A DNA stretch of 64,000 nt from Leuctra nigra (GCA_934045905.1 OW203762.1:25762345-25826344); one strand, 5' to 3'; positions 48,323 to 60,813 are shown, counted from the stretch's first letter. Notes: generated from the letters alone by a model not told the origin. Numbers and translations are program-made.

Positions 48323-51300
48323 GTAAGATTTACTAGCCATTTACTGTACTTTCTACGTCCCTTTAATAACGGAGCAATGACCTGGCATGTTCTCTTACAT
48401 AGAATGTTAGCATTTCTACTTGTAATTATGCCAACAACCCCTTTGCATCAGATGTAATTCTAGACTCAGCACTGCTCCTTTGTACCTACCTACATTGTAA
48501 CCTGTTACTCGTTACTTTCCTCGATATCCCTTGTATTTTGCAATCAGTTGTCTACAATAACTGTCCTGTCATTTAGAAATGAACCCATTCCTTCAGACCT
48601 ATGCCCAAAGCATAACAGCCCTCTAGTAATACATCTTAGAAACTTCAAAACAACATCCATCCATTATGTTGCCATCCCGTTTGTACGTTACATCAATTGT
48701 GGACTCGATGCTTCATTAAATGTTTCAATAGCGTATCTCTTCATATATGGTCAATTGCATTGCTAATGTTGTAGGTTTCTTAAACCAATCAACACGTCTA
48801 TCAACACTTATACCTATCCACCCTTTGACATATTGGCAATGAGATGGTCATAACATTATAGCAATGACAGTAGGTAGAGAAAAATGTAGCAAAATCCAAA
48901 GAAACCAAGGCGCCCGCGCATCTAGTTCAAAAAGTATAATCGATCGAGTCCTCTGCTTTTGAGAACCCCCTGACATTAGGACGCAAGGAACGGGGTTGCG
49001 TTAAAAAATTAACACTCGCGGGTGTATTTTAACTTTTGAAAAAGCTCTTGTACATGCATTAGGTATGAACGGTCATCATGTCAATTATGTGGGTAGGTAC
49101 CTAAATCTGTAAGAAAACTAAGTATAGGTACTTTAAATAGGTACAATATTTTTACGTGCACTACACGTGAATGTCTACAACGGCCATTCAATGTGACCAA
49201 TGATCAATACTCTTTCATAGCAGCGAAGTATCACATCACATTCATTTAAGGGTTGACCTATACATGCCCTCTCTTGAATATACGGTCCCCTCGGGCCGGC
49301 CTTAACCCGCGAGATGGTGATTTCCTTGAAATCGCCGGCCCGAATCCTCACACCCCCCGGTCCGTCCCCATTCCGGCCTGGCCTTCCCACCAGTGCTGGA
49401 CTCCCCCGGATCGGGCCCGTTAGGTCAACCACTCCCCATGTCCTCCACTTATGATCAACAAAGTTAAATGTAAAAATTAATGTGCGCAATATAACCTCGT
49501 CGTTGACGCAACGTTAAACCATAATAATCTAATCTAATCTCACATTAATTTATTTCAAAAAGTAATGCTATAGTAGCAGGAGCGGTCTGGGATGAAAAGG
49601 ACCGGGATGCGATGACCAAAGGGCATGGATAAACATGTGACAGGGTCCGTAAAACAAAGTAGAGATAAAAAATGTATGTAAAATGAGTCAAAATGCTGGT
49701 TAAATATGAAAAACAACTAAAATGTATTTAAGGGCCCGTAATATGGGGAAAAGGACCCTTAAACGACAGAGGCCCGGGATGGGATCTCACCCCGGCACCC
49801 CGGGCCAGACTGCCACTGTATACCTTCTAGGGCAAATATTTAGCATTTTCCCAGTTTGTCAAGAAAGCAAGAATATGATCCTAATTCTCTTCTCTGATTT
49901 TCAGCTCCGCCTGACCACGAACTTACCGCGGCTCAGATCGTCATTATGAAGCAGGCAATGAATAAAGTCCGGGAAACCGTCCAGAGGCTAGCAACAGACC
50001 ACCGGGACCTGCATAGTACTGTTTCAAAAGTTGGGAAAGCTATCGATAGAGTGAGTACCTACTCGGTTTCATTCAATCATTACAACTGGATTGGGGCAAG
50101 CTCTACATTATTCAAATTCCATTTTGGCAGCATTTTTTAGTTTAGATAGTTTTTATGCCATACAAGACAGTTTTAAAATTGATTGTTTATTTTGACTGAC
50201 ATTAGAGTGAGGAAAAGTAGGCTAGGTATTGAATATTTTACCAAGGTTATTATAATTTCTTGAATTTTTAATGTTTTTATTTTTAAAATATACAATTTTT
50301 CACCGAAAATCAACTAATTATTACTAAATAACAACGAAAAATATTAAAAACGTAATAATGATACCTATTTAAATTTTTGGAAATGGCACTAGCACTAGGA
50401 AAGTACAAAATAATAAATGCATTAGAAACTGCATTAGGTACCTATCTAGACATAAATTCTTGTGAGTTATTGTTTCGTTTACAATTTCAGAATTTTGTAT
50501 CTGATTTTGCGTCGACCAGTCGGGAAGACGTTTTCTCTGGTACGAAAAAGATCCAGCTCTTAAACAAAGTCATCTGCCAGCACTTTTACAGGCAAGGAAT
50601 GCTCGACATAGCTGAAGAATTGGCAAAGGTAACTTGACTTACTATTTGCAGTACCTATTTCTCATTGGCCAACTCCCAAATCCTAACAAACTCTTTTCTG
50701 ACATTATCTTGACCTCCCTCAGGAAGCTGGAGTAAGAACAGAAGATGGAGGTAAAGAGCCGTTCACAGAACTCAACAGGATACTGGAATGTCTTAAACAA
50801 AGAGATCTTGGCCCTGCTTTGAGTTGGGCACAAGCACATCAAGCCGACCTTCAAGAACAACACTCTTCTCTAGAATTTAAACTCCATCGACTTCAGTTTA
50901 TCTCGCTTATTCAACAAGGTCCATCAGGCCAGTCGGATGCAGTGGGTTATGCAAGAACATATTTTCCTCAATTTGTTGCAAGACATGAAAAGGGTAAGCG
51001 ATGTCATTTCTAGACATTTTATATTTATTGAAAGTTGCTGAGAAGACAATATGGTATAGACATGGTATAGGCATGGCCTTCAGGTCTACTTCATGACCAT
51101 TACAAATAAGGATGATGGATAATTTTCTTGTATTTTAGTATTTATAACTTTGTCATTAGGATTCTCAGGAATTAGTCTCAGGAATCAAAGGAATTAGTTG
51201 TTAAGATTATTGTACTCTACTAAGTAGGTTCCTACCATGATATTCAGGAAAAATTGAAAACATTAACGTCTTTTTAGACCTATGGTCCGTTTCAGACCTA

Positions 51301-54300
51301 GAGACACTCATTGTTCTCACTTACATTGGACCTAACCCTATCGTAAAAACGTAAAAGTATCAAAACAAACCTCAGCTGTGGAATGTCTGCCGCAGAGCCA
51401 ATAGACCCTCAAATGTGTCTACATTTTCACCCACTCAAGGTCCATTTCTTTGGAACGGATTTTTACAACCCTTAGAGGGCTAAGAGTAACAAGGTTGTAA
51501 ACGACATTGAACAAGGGACGGACAATAAATGGTTGAGGATACAATGAGAGCAAATGATTTTACGATACATTATAAACGAGAACAATGAGTGTCTCTAGGT
51601 CTGAGACGGACCATAGTTCCAATTTTTAATTTGTAACATAATATACACACCATTCAATGAGAGATTTTTTGAGGATTGACGTGTGCTAAGTAGGTACTAG
51701 CTTTATGAAAACTTTTGCTAGTTTTCTTTCTAGTTTTGTTTCAAAAATTAAATGACAACAAAGTATGCTTTGTCATAGTATGCTAGTATGCTAGTATGAT
51801 AGTATGCTTTGAATGCTCTTTTGATTTTCAGAAATACAGAGTCTAATGGGCATGTTCTTGTACTTGCGCAACGACATAACTTCGTCACCGTACAACCACC
51901 TGTTAGACCCCAACTTGTGGGTGGAGATTTACGACACGTTCACTCGGGATGCGTGCGCTCTGTTGGGGCTCAGCGTGGACAGTCCACTCTCTGTCTGGTG
52001 AGTTAATTCTCTAGTTCATTCAATTCTGTAGCAGCATTGTCACTTCAAGTTTCACAATAGTATTTACCTATCAAGAAAAATAGGTTTAATCTCAGAAAAT
52101 TAAGGTGGGGCAAGCGCGAGTGATTTTGCCGCGTGTTGCAAGCACTTTTTTGGATATGATTGGAGACAAAATGGATTGACGAAATGATTTGAAATTTTAA
52201 CCATGATTATAAAAGACAAGCTTAGGGTTATCCCTTGGTAAATTTTTAATGTTTTGCTTAGTTTATTAGTAATTATAAAATTGTGATTGCATTTTTTGTC
52301 AGCCAATCGCAATTTTTTTTATATCAGTTATTATTATACTTGTTGAGCTACTGACTTTTGAGCTCGCCTTAAGAAACGTAGAAATGGATTTTGAGCCTTG
52401 TGCTTCTAGGTACAGTGACGCTCAGAAGTAGTTTTCCAGGTCATTGTGTTGATGTAAGAAACTGGTCAAACACCTACTGAAAGCCACTGCACCTAATAAT
52501 GATGAAACATTGTAAACATGGAATTACAATTATTTATTGAACAAGGTCACAAGTACAGTACAAAAGCAATCAGGCAATCATTATTCAATAAAGTACAGAT
52601 CATCAACTTTAAACATAGTTTGTAGTTTTAAAAGTAGTATTGCCCAGCGTTTATGTCAAACTATTTCTAGCAAGGGATTTGAACTTACCGAACCATAGCT
52701 GGCCAACTTCACAAAACCCTCGTTATCAGAACTGAAGAAATGGAAGCTGCCCAAGTTGGGTGGTTCACTCAAGGCCATCGCGACGCCTTGCGTTGCTTAT
52801 TCGAAGACGGCACAAACGCTAGGATATTGTTTCGTATTCTGTCGTGCTCCTGACATCGGAATTGTCCCTTGAACTCAAAACAAAACATCAGCTTGCCCGG
52901 AAAGGATTTTACATTTGTTGTAAATCGATCTAAAGACGTGTTATATTTGTTATTAGGTAGAAAGGTATATTATTTTATTTAAAAAGTTAAATATTATATC
53001 ATTATGTATCTCTATTGAACTGGCCAGTTCTATGAAATTCACTGTAGTTTTTCTTTCCTAAAAAGTAGAAAGGTATACCTTGACGTTGGACAAGAGAACT
53101 GTTTTGAACCCCTTCTACGTCGCGCCATTCCATATGACAATTTCCCCCTCCCCCCAGCCCTTCACCGGGAATGACCCTCCGAGCTCAGGTTGCCAACAGT
53201 ATGAAACATTGACAGAACTATTTAGTGACTCCGCTGGATCATTGAACGAGCCTGTAGCATGATCATTGAAGCCGTAACCGGGCGGCCAGAGGGACAACAA
53301 GACCTCTCTTGTACCTCAAACAATGTCCATGACAATGTCACATAAAGCACATACGGCATCACGACACTAAACAGCCGCATTCAATCATGCACTGGTGACC
53401 TTTTGTTATGAACCACTTACAATAGTTTCTCAATATTTTCATATAAATAATATCAATTATGGTATCAATATTATCGATATATATCTCCAGAGCAGAATGA
53501 ACTACTCTGAACAGACTGAGAGCTATCCAAGTCATAGTTGTTACTTCAAGATCATCGTGCGGATAAAAGAACGCAGAACTGCAAGCATTCAGCCGCGTGT
53601 GTTTGTGTGTAACGAAGCCATGGAGAAACATCCTGTGAAAGTTTAGTAGTTTCCAGCCGCCATTTCATCAGTTAGCACCTGATGCCGGGGGTGAAGGACC
53701 CTCGAAATAGTGTGCCTATGTTTTATTTGTTTGACGTCTAGTACTGGTGTTGTTCCTAGAGAGTAGTGTCAATTACAGTTGTTATGTGGTTATGGCCATG
53801 CTCCTGACGTATTCTAACTCTGGTGTGTACCCAAACTGGCCAGTTATACTTAATGCCCCTCGCTGTATCTACTGACAACCTGCTTCTTCTCAACGAATAT
53901 GGCATTTAGAAACATACTTTGTTTGTTGGCTATTGGTATTGATGCTTTTTTGCCGACGGTATTATTAGAGCATAACGATGATGTTACGTAAGTTAAGAAG
54001 CTAGGTATCAAATAAAATGTTCACGTTCTCACAGAAATGTTTCTCGGCTTAATCCTTGGCGCGTTGCTCTTCATTGAGAGTGTGGGAAAGATATCTTGTA
54101 TGGTCGTAACGAGGGCAGGTCAACATTAAGCGAGCGTACGTAAACGTTTGACTAACTGACACTGCAAGAAAAGAAAACAATCTGTTAAGAAACACAGTTA
54201 TTGAACAGTCCTGACAAATCTGGTATGTCATAAGCTCTGGGCAATACTAGAAACAAAGAAAATAATAATTTTATATCCTTGAGCAGTTCCTAGTAGTACA

Positions 54301-57300
54301 TACAATTAACACAATAACTTGACGGTTGTGAGCTGTACTTGTTAAAGTCTACATGTAATGACTAATGAGTAATTGTAATGGCTTCGATGACTAAAGCGAT
54401 GTTGCGTCTGTTCTGTCTTGGGTCTTCATAGCATCGTCTTCAATAAATGTGTTTGTCAACTCTTCACTGTAGTCTTCTAGGCGAGGAACTTCGTTAACTT
54501 CTTGTCTGCTCCTGCGTTGTCAGAAATATAAGAGATTAAAGTTATTTGATTCCTTGCTGTGTTGTCTTCTGAAAAATTATATCAGTTATTATAGTAATAC
54601 TTAAACTCTGTTATTCTGAACTTATTCATCAATTAAACCGACACTTTAGAAGTTGTTAGTCTTAAAAAATTATTGTCTACCTACTGAAATTAGTTTTCTT
54701 GAATCTGAAATGAATGTAACTTCAAACACATTGTTGGTAATCATGGCAGCAACAACAATGATCTTATACAATAATGGGTACTCAGTAGTAATTGTGATTT
54801 TAAACCTAACACTTGTTGAATAATGATGCGTGACACATTGTTGTTAAAATGTGGTGATTCACTCTGAATCTTCTGCTCATTGCTTTAGATCTTCATTATC
54901 CTAATTTATTTAATGAATGGTACTTTTCTTGTATTGCTGCTACATAGAACTTTTTTTTTCTTTTTTTTTTTTAATGGCGTTACAGGACTTGCAGTCCTAC
55001 TGCCGCCTCATCATCTCTACTCTTTAGACGATGCGCCATTATAGGAGGTGAAGTTGGTTGAGGATTCGTAACTAGGGATGTCATGCGAGTGAGTAGTTAG
55101 TTCCCTGCGCTCTGCTGTTGTTTAACGCCCCATCCCAAGGACGGTGTAACGCCCGTCGAGAGACTGATAACAGGTGGAGGGGTGTCGTTACACTAACCCC
55201 CAAACACCCTTGTCTCTCTGGCCCAATGGCAGCAATTGGCAAGCCAGAGTTGAATGGTCACCCATCCAACCGCTGACCGCACTCGATGTTGCTTAACCTT
55301 GGTGATCTGACGAGAACCGAGATATCCAATACACCAGCCGTTGGGTTCAGTTCATTATTAATTAATATTTTGTTAATTATAAAATAGGTACTGAAAAAGA
55401 AGCATCTACTCGTTTGGCCAGTTTTGTACCTACCTTCCTACTACTATACCAACATTGCCGTCATAACATTTACAGTCTTCCAGAATATAGGATAGAGTCA
55501 ACGTCTATAGTCTATACAATATTCCTTTCTAAATGTTGAGCCGATCGAGGGATTTCAGTACTTGGAAGTATTCGGCTTTTCCCACTTCGTGACGTCATGG
55601 AGTAGGACACAGCCGGCAACTGCTTGATAGTCTGTATGCGCTGACATTTGATTTAGATAGAAACTGTCCTCCTCCATGACGTCACGAAGTGGGACAAGCC
55701 GAATACTTCCGAGTAGGTACTGAAATCCCTCGATCGGTTCAACCTTTAGAAGGGATTATTGTATAGACATTGGGATAGAGTAATTCCACGCCAGAACGAC
55801 CAAGAATATCGATGTCCCTCCTTCGATTTTGACGAAACTTAGTGAAATTGTATTCAAAATAAAAGTACCTACCTATACGTATTTTTTTGATTGGTCAATT
55901 TCCTTCCCCATCTGGTGGCCCCCCAATGACCCCCCCCCCCCCCCACTTTTCATCTTGACACCCCCAGATATTACCTCCAGATATACAAAAATGTTGATAA
56001 AAAGATTTTAAAATGCACAGATTTGCTCCATTATGAGGTTGAATTCTCAAAATTTTCCAAAGTTTTGCCATTTAACTAATTGAACAGAAGTATTATCCAA
56101 TGAGACAAGGACTAATTTGTCCAAGTTGATCATCCTCATGAATAAAATTTAATATTTATTTAACATTTGTCTAAAGTTTCCCCAAGAATATTGCATATCA
56201 CACATTTTAAATTTCATTAAAGAGGATACCAAAATATAGCTTCAAATTCTACTCTTTTGTATCAAAAACTCAAAAAATTCTCTGCGGGGCCAATAGGGAT
56301 TTTATAAGAGCAAGAAGTTACAGATTATATTAAATTTGTCTAAAGTTCCCACAGAATATCGCATAGGTACTGTGGAAATTGTAAACTCATTGTACACTAA
56401 TTGTAAATTTCTTTGAAAAGTATGACTTCAAAATGAATAGAATGAATAAACTTCAGAATGAATAACTTCAAATTCGACTATTTTGTATCTTAAATTCAAA
56501 AAATGCCCTGCGGGGCAAACTGGGGGGCGAGCCCCCCAGACTCCCTTGTAACAGCGTACTACCTTTTCCTCACATTCATCGATCCCTGATAATTTTGACC
56601 CCCCCACTCAAAATGAAGTTCCTACGCGCCTGCTCGTACTCCCTCTCCATCGCTGCCTATTCTTCATCACCATCTCTCGATTAACATAATTTATCTGTCA
56701 CTGCTGGCCTAGTGACAGAACAATGTTACATTAAATACTATGAAAATTAATATCATAATTCTGAATTCACAATAAAAAGTGTCGTGCGTACGAAAATTAT
56801 TTCACCATCTCTATAGTTCTCTCTGAACAACTCGGTTCAAACTCTTTTCTAGGACTAGTCTATGGATAGATCATTTTTGGGATAGGTAATTACTAAATCT
56901 TAATTCAGAAACTAAGCAAAATTGAGTGTAGAGATTCTTTAATGTTGTTCAAAGTTCAAACTGACAGCTCCAATTGTACTCTACATGAGTTACAAAGTCC
57001 ACTGACTAATATTTACATTGTTTTTCTCCAGTGTGAATGCCGGGTGCACGGCTCTACCAGCGCTTCTCAACATCAAGCAGGTGATGCAGCAGCGGCAAGT
57101 CACCGGCATCTGGAACGGCAAAGATGAATTACCGGTGAGTTGGCCTTGAGGTTGAAAGGATAGTTTATCACACGAGACTGAGAGTAGTTGGCAGCTCTAA
57201 TATTGCTTGCCTCTGGGGAAATAAGTAGTTATTACATTTAGCATAGACATTTAGTATATCTACACAGAGTAACCAGTTAGGTACTAGTTGCTACATACGA

Positions 57301-58536
57301 TACTTCTCTATTTTGTTGGAAATATATATTTTTTTAACATTTGGAGGACACTCTTTGTTACTTTTGTTAGGCATTCTTGAAGAAATGCCACATTACAAGG
57401 CAAAAAGCCCTGGATGCATTGATTAGTACCACAGAAAATACTACAGATTTAAATTTTTTTAATTTGATCTTGTGACCATACTTTTATTACTACCACAATA
57501 TTTTGGTAAAGCTAAAATAAATTTAAGTTATGATATTTATTTTATTAAATATTGATTCCAAACTTAAAAACTTAATTAAATTTACTTCCGGACAATATTA
57601 ATTGATTAGGGATTGAAGTACTCACTTCTTGGAAATATGTACCTAGGTAAGGATGTTTAAATATTGTAATTATTCAGATCTTAGTTCACGATAAATTATA
57701 AACAAGACAATTCTTTGAACTTGTACGTAAACTTATTTATTATTTATTAGATAATACAATATTTCGTCCTGTTTCACAGGACTTCTTCAGGTAGTTAGAA
57801 ACAATGTTGCATTATATTTATGTTTAAATATAATGCAACATTGTTTCTTATATCGTTATTATTTATTCAGATTGAGATCGACCTTGGCCAGGAGAGCCGT
57901 TACCACTCCGTGTTCGCATGTCCGATTCTCCGACAGCAGAGCACGGACGCCAACCCTCCGATGAGGCTCACGTGCGGTCACGTGATCTCACGCGATGCTC
58001 TCAACAAGCTCAGCAGTGGCAATAAGTGAGTAGTGGAACAAGATAAACTGACTAAGCTAACATTGCTTTGGTGGATGTAATTGCATCGACTTCGTTTGGA
58101 AGGTCATAACTTGATATTACTAGGTATAGTCACGGAAATATATTCGGTAAATGCTCCTTCTCCCTTTCCATGCATCCCGTAACACTGGCAAAGTTGTTTG
58201 AATGTGGTGGGGGGTGAGAGGAGCGTTTACCGAATATATGTCCGTGACTGTGCCAGATACGTAGATATCCTGCTAAAATATTTTGTCAAGATTTTGACAA
58301 GCTAGGACCTATCGATCGTCAAAATATTGCAATATTTGTCAAAAACTTGACAAGATTTTACAAAGAATTTCAGCAGGGTGGATGATTGATATCTATATCT
58401 ATAAATCCCCAATTTGGATTTAAACGTAAGGGATAAATGACTTGGCTTTAATAATACTTGTCTATGTTTCAGGTTAAAATGTCCTTACTGTCCAGTGGAG
58501 CAGAACCCCTCGGATGCACGGCTGATCCACTTCTGA
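48187..58536 (+). CDS. Rmnd5: RMND5 (Gid2) subunit of the CTLH/GID E3 ubiquitin ligase, eight coding exons
   Basis: Exons: 48,187-48,322; 49,905-50,050; 50,491-50,628; 50,723-50,993; 51,832-51,997; 57,032-57,134; 57,871-58,025; 58,473-58,536. All borders are AG/GT and the phases join into 392 codons, the length of animal RMND5A. In the family this protein pairs with MAEA to form the RING-type catalytic module of the CTLH ubiquitin ligase. LisH is at about 115-145, CTLH at about 151-205 and an atypical RING at 337-378 (CPIL, CGH, KCPYC). The N-terminus ([15 protein letters not shown]) and C-terminus (ARLIHF) match the family. The start follows an acceptor-like CTTCCAG at 48,178, so a 5' UTR exon may exist upstream. 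No frame damage seen. Confidence 0.96.
49276..49542 (+). mobile_element. tRNA-derived SINE-like element in Rmnd5 intron 1
   Basis: A GC-rich head (TTAACCCGCGAGATGG, then GGCCCGAATCC) fits pol III A and B boxes. The tail has GACGCAACGTTAAACC followed by repeated AATCT. The GACGTTAAAC-type 3' motif is also in the 32,095 and 54,950 elements. Left boundary approximate. Confidence 0.6.
49905..50050 (+). CDS. Rmnd5: Rmnd5 coding exon 2
   Basis: Acceptor GATTTTCAG, donor GTGAGT, residues 46-94. It contains [19 protein letters not shown] and VGKAIDR, a family-specific block. Confidence 0.95.
50491..50628 (+). CDS. Rmnd5: Rmnd5 coding exon 3 (LisH)
   Basis: Residues 95-140. [20 protein letters not shown] is the LisH dimerisation helix pair, completed by the first residues of the next exon. 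Confidence 0.95.
50723..50993 (+). CDS. Rmnd5: Rmnd5 coding exon 4 (CTLH)
   Basis: Residues 141-230. [20 protein letters not shown] and [12 protein letters not shown] form the CTLH domain that binds partner subunits. Phase 1 end at donor GTAAGC. Confidence 0.95.
51280..51616. mobile_element. Inverted-repeat element with ~40 bp terminal repeats, Rmnd5 intron 4
   Basis: Arms CTATGGTCCGTTTCAGACC at the left and its near-exact complement at the right continue through GAGACACTCATTGTTCTC. The arms show very few differences. No target duplication recognised. Confidence 0.75.
51832..51997 (+). CDS. Rmnd5: Rmnd5 coding exon 5 (CRA region)
   Basis: Residues 231-285, with [20 protein letters not shown] and [12 protein letters not shown], the CT11-RanBPM region of the family. 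The next intron is the longest (about 5 kb) and hosts several repeats. Confidence 0.95.
52106..52262. mobile_element. Single arm of the 43,315 element family, Rmnd5 intron 5
   Basis: It shares GATTGGAGAC, AATTTTAA and AGGGTTATCCCTTGGTA with the left arm of the 43,315 element, in the same orientation. Confidence 0.65.
54950..55345 (-). mobile_element. 5S-rRNA-derived SINE (SINE3-like), minus strand, Rmnd5 intron 5
   Basis: On the minus strand the head reads CTCGGTTCTCGTCAGATCACC, GGTTAAGCAACATCGAG and GGTTGGATGGGTGACC. These are the 5S rRNA internal promoter blocks with substitutions. A ~280 bp body follows, including GGGGCGTTAAAC, and then a poly-A of about 20 bases (poly-T on the + strand at 54,951-54,974). 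Head, body and tail order is that of 5S-derived SINEs. Target duplication not found. Confidence 0.8.
55499..55772. mobile_element. 274 bp inverted-repeat DNA element with 9 bp target duplication
   Basis: The arms of about 100 bp share GTCTATACAATA, CGATCGAGGGATTTCAGTAC and CACTTCGTGACGTCATGGAG. GGATAGAGT is present on both sides (55,490-55,498 and 55,773-55,781). A long-armed MITE of a family with 9 bp duplications, such as Mutator-like. Confidence 0.82.
57032..57134 (+). CDS. Rmnd5: Rmnd5 coding exon 6
   Basis: Residues 286-320, [20 protein letters not shown] and WNGKDELP, the strongly conserved pre-RING block. Confidence 0.95.
57798..57847. repeat. Perfect 23 bp hairpin next to the exon 7 acceptor
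   Basis: GAAACAATGTTGCATTATAT at the left arm pairs without mismatch over 23 bases with the right arm, loop of 4. It ends 23 bases before the first base of exon 7, in the polypyrimidine and branch-site region. Confidence 0.9.
57871..58025 (+). CDS. Rmnd5: Rmnd5 coding exon 7 (RING-like, first part)
   Basis: Residues 321-371 with [26 protein letters not shown]. The acceptor lies only 23 bases after a 50-base perfect hairpin. Confidence 0.95.
58127..58252. mobile_element. Short inverted-repeat element, Rmnd5 intron 7
   Basis: TAGTCACGGAAATATATTCG at the left is mirrored by CGAATATATGTCCGTGACTG at the right, with about 35 bp arms. Confidence 0.7.
58473..58536 (+). CDS. Rmnd5: Rmnd5 coding exon 8 (RING-like end and stop)
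   Basis: Completes Lys 372 and encodes [20 protein letters not shown] then TGA. Acceptor ATGTTTCAG. Confidence 0.95.
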
Positions 58537-58749
58537 GAATCAGCGTCTGAACTTAGCACAAGAGTAATTTACCTTCTCCCTCTTCGAACGGTGCGGTTTA
58601 GGTATTCGTTTTAAGAAAAAGTAAGTGTACTCTATAAATTTGACCCGGAACTGTTAATTACAGGCACTTTTGAAATTACAATACTAACCAATTTCAAAGA
58701 ATTTGTTTAGTTCTCATTTTGTGCCCGTCCAATGCTGATAGTGATAGGT

Positions 58750-59608
58750 AGAGCCAGTTTTAAATGGTGATGCGCGAATTCGCGAATTGTTCTGATTGGA
58801 CTATTTTCTTCTACTAAAATCCATTTCATTGTGTATAGATCCCAAATCTACCATTTTTACATCGCGAAAAAAAACGAAATCCAACCCTGATCGCGATATT
58901 CAACATTTTCCGCGAAATGACCACGAAATAAAGGTTTTCTATTAAAATTACTGCTTTTATCCCCCTAACAGGTCACACAACAACAAACGAAACCAGTTTC
59001 TTTCCATGTGCTACTCACTCAACCCCCTCCCCCTCGCCAGACACTTTGCTACCCACCATCAAAGTGAACCAGACCAGTCTAACCAGTTGATGATGCCTCC
59101 AGGCTGCTTTGTTTTGCGCCCCCATCTGTTCAAGGTCGACCAGTTTTCCCCCCCCCCCCCCCCCCCCCCCCTTCCACCCTCAACCAGTCGCAACTATTCA
59201 GAAGGATATTTTGGAACAATTACTGCACTGAAAATTGTTGGATTGGGAAAGAAAATATCTTGTCAAACTATACATTTTGCGTCATGAAATTTTAAATATT
59301 ACATATCATCTACACAGAGAAAATGTGGGTTGGGGAAAAGACATTACAGAGCATTAAAGACGCCATTCTAGACAAGCCTATTTCAGTGCTAATAGTGCAT
59401 GACCAATCAATTCCAATCCCTACTCCAATGTGGCATACATGTTTTTCATCAAATTATGGTTTCTGGGGGCTATTACAATGTGTTTTATAACCAATTTAAT
59501 ATCACCACAAAATCGCGAAATCCCTCTTCCAGAAAAAACACAAAAAACGAAATTGATGATTTTAAAAACGAATTTTAAGAAATAAAATCACCATTTAAAA
59601 CTGGCTCT
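58750..59608. mobile_element. 859 bp non-autonomous DNA transposon with 22 bp TIRs and 10 bp target duplication
   Basis: AGAGCCAGTTTTAAATGGTG begins the left end and its exact complement closes the right end (22 bp perfect). AGTGATAGGT flanks both sides (58,740-58,749 and 59,609-59,618). No transposase frame is visible. A poly-C run of about 22 lies at 59,149. It is about 210 bp after the Rmnd5 stop codon, so it may be within its 3' UTR. Confidence 0.9.
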
Positions 59609-59618
59609 AGTGATAGGT

Positions 59619-60813
59619 AGTAAAATTAAGATACCTATCTACAGTTATACATCTTAACAGTACACACAGTACAGTTATCACTCTTTATTCACGTTTTTTG
59701 CTCAAATATAGAATCTAGAAATTTGGTCTGAATGCAATCAGTGCCTTTTAATGATATCTTATGAGAATTATCTAAAATTATTTTACTTGGTACTAACTCA
59801 AGAATATAAGAAGGAGACAGACAAACAACCATCATGCTAAACAATAGTGCTCTGTTTCTTCTTCTTTAGTTATTGTTTTTATACAACATGTAATATTATA
59901 CCTACTAATTAGAGATACTAATAATATGTAAATAGGTTAAAGTAATCGATAAATTACCTATTGAAAAATAACATGCATTCATATATCTAATACCTTCTAT
60001 CTATGTACATTAAAATGAGCATAGTTTAGCTGTATTATGCTAATTATATGCATCTAGTCTTGCAATTGGTAGCTACCTGTTTATTTTCATTTATGTAATA
60101 TAATATAATATGTCTACATGGCTTTTGTTATGTGTATACATTAAAACATTACATTATACATTATTTATGACTGACACAATTTCTTCTTCAATTTCAATAG
60201 ATTGACTTTTAATAAAGGTAGACCTTCTTATTCACTGCAATTGCAATGATATTTGGAGCAATACCTTTCTGAATCATCGACTGAAACACGGGCAAGATTC
60301 AAGGACATCATTACTACATTCATACTAGTAGAGACAGTTGTCTTACTCCTATGCCGATAACATTGACCGCAGACTCGCAGTGAAGCCTTTTCAGAACCTG
60401 TGATTCGGGAAATTTGGCATGCACCGGTGATGTGAGCTCTATCCATCTATAGCGTAAAAAGTGAACTACTTTATGACCAATCTCTGACGATGGCTCAACC
60501 GCTAATTCATAGTTTACACTTGATGTGCCTACTGGCACACAATATAGCTGTTTTTTGACGATGTTTAATAGCTTTATAGTTTGATTGTAAATTGCTGATA
60601 TAAAACAAAAGAAGATCGTTCGTAGCATATAAATGCAATGACGGCTCAATGGGTAAATTTAGCAGTTAGTTCATATTTTTACTACCAGTAGCTGATAAAG
60701 CGCTATTCCATCCGAGTGACGAAAATTGCTGGGTACCTGGAAAGGCTTCACTTTCATTTGTCAAGTGAGCGATACGTGTCTACTATTGTGAACTAAGCTA
60801 TGATCCATGAATC
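59619..60813. other. Probable 3' flank of Rmnd5
   Basis: No gene seen. An AATAAA occurs at about 60,210, a possible polyadenylation site if the 3' UTR spans the transposon. Confidence 0.35.
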
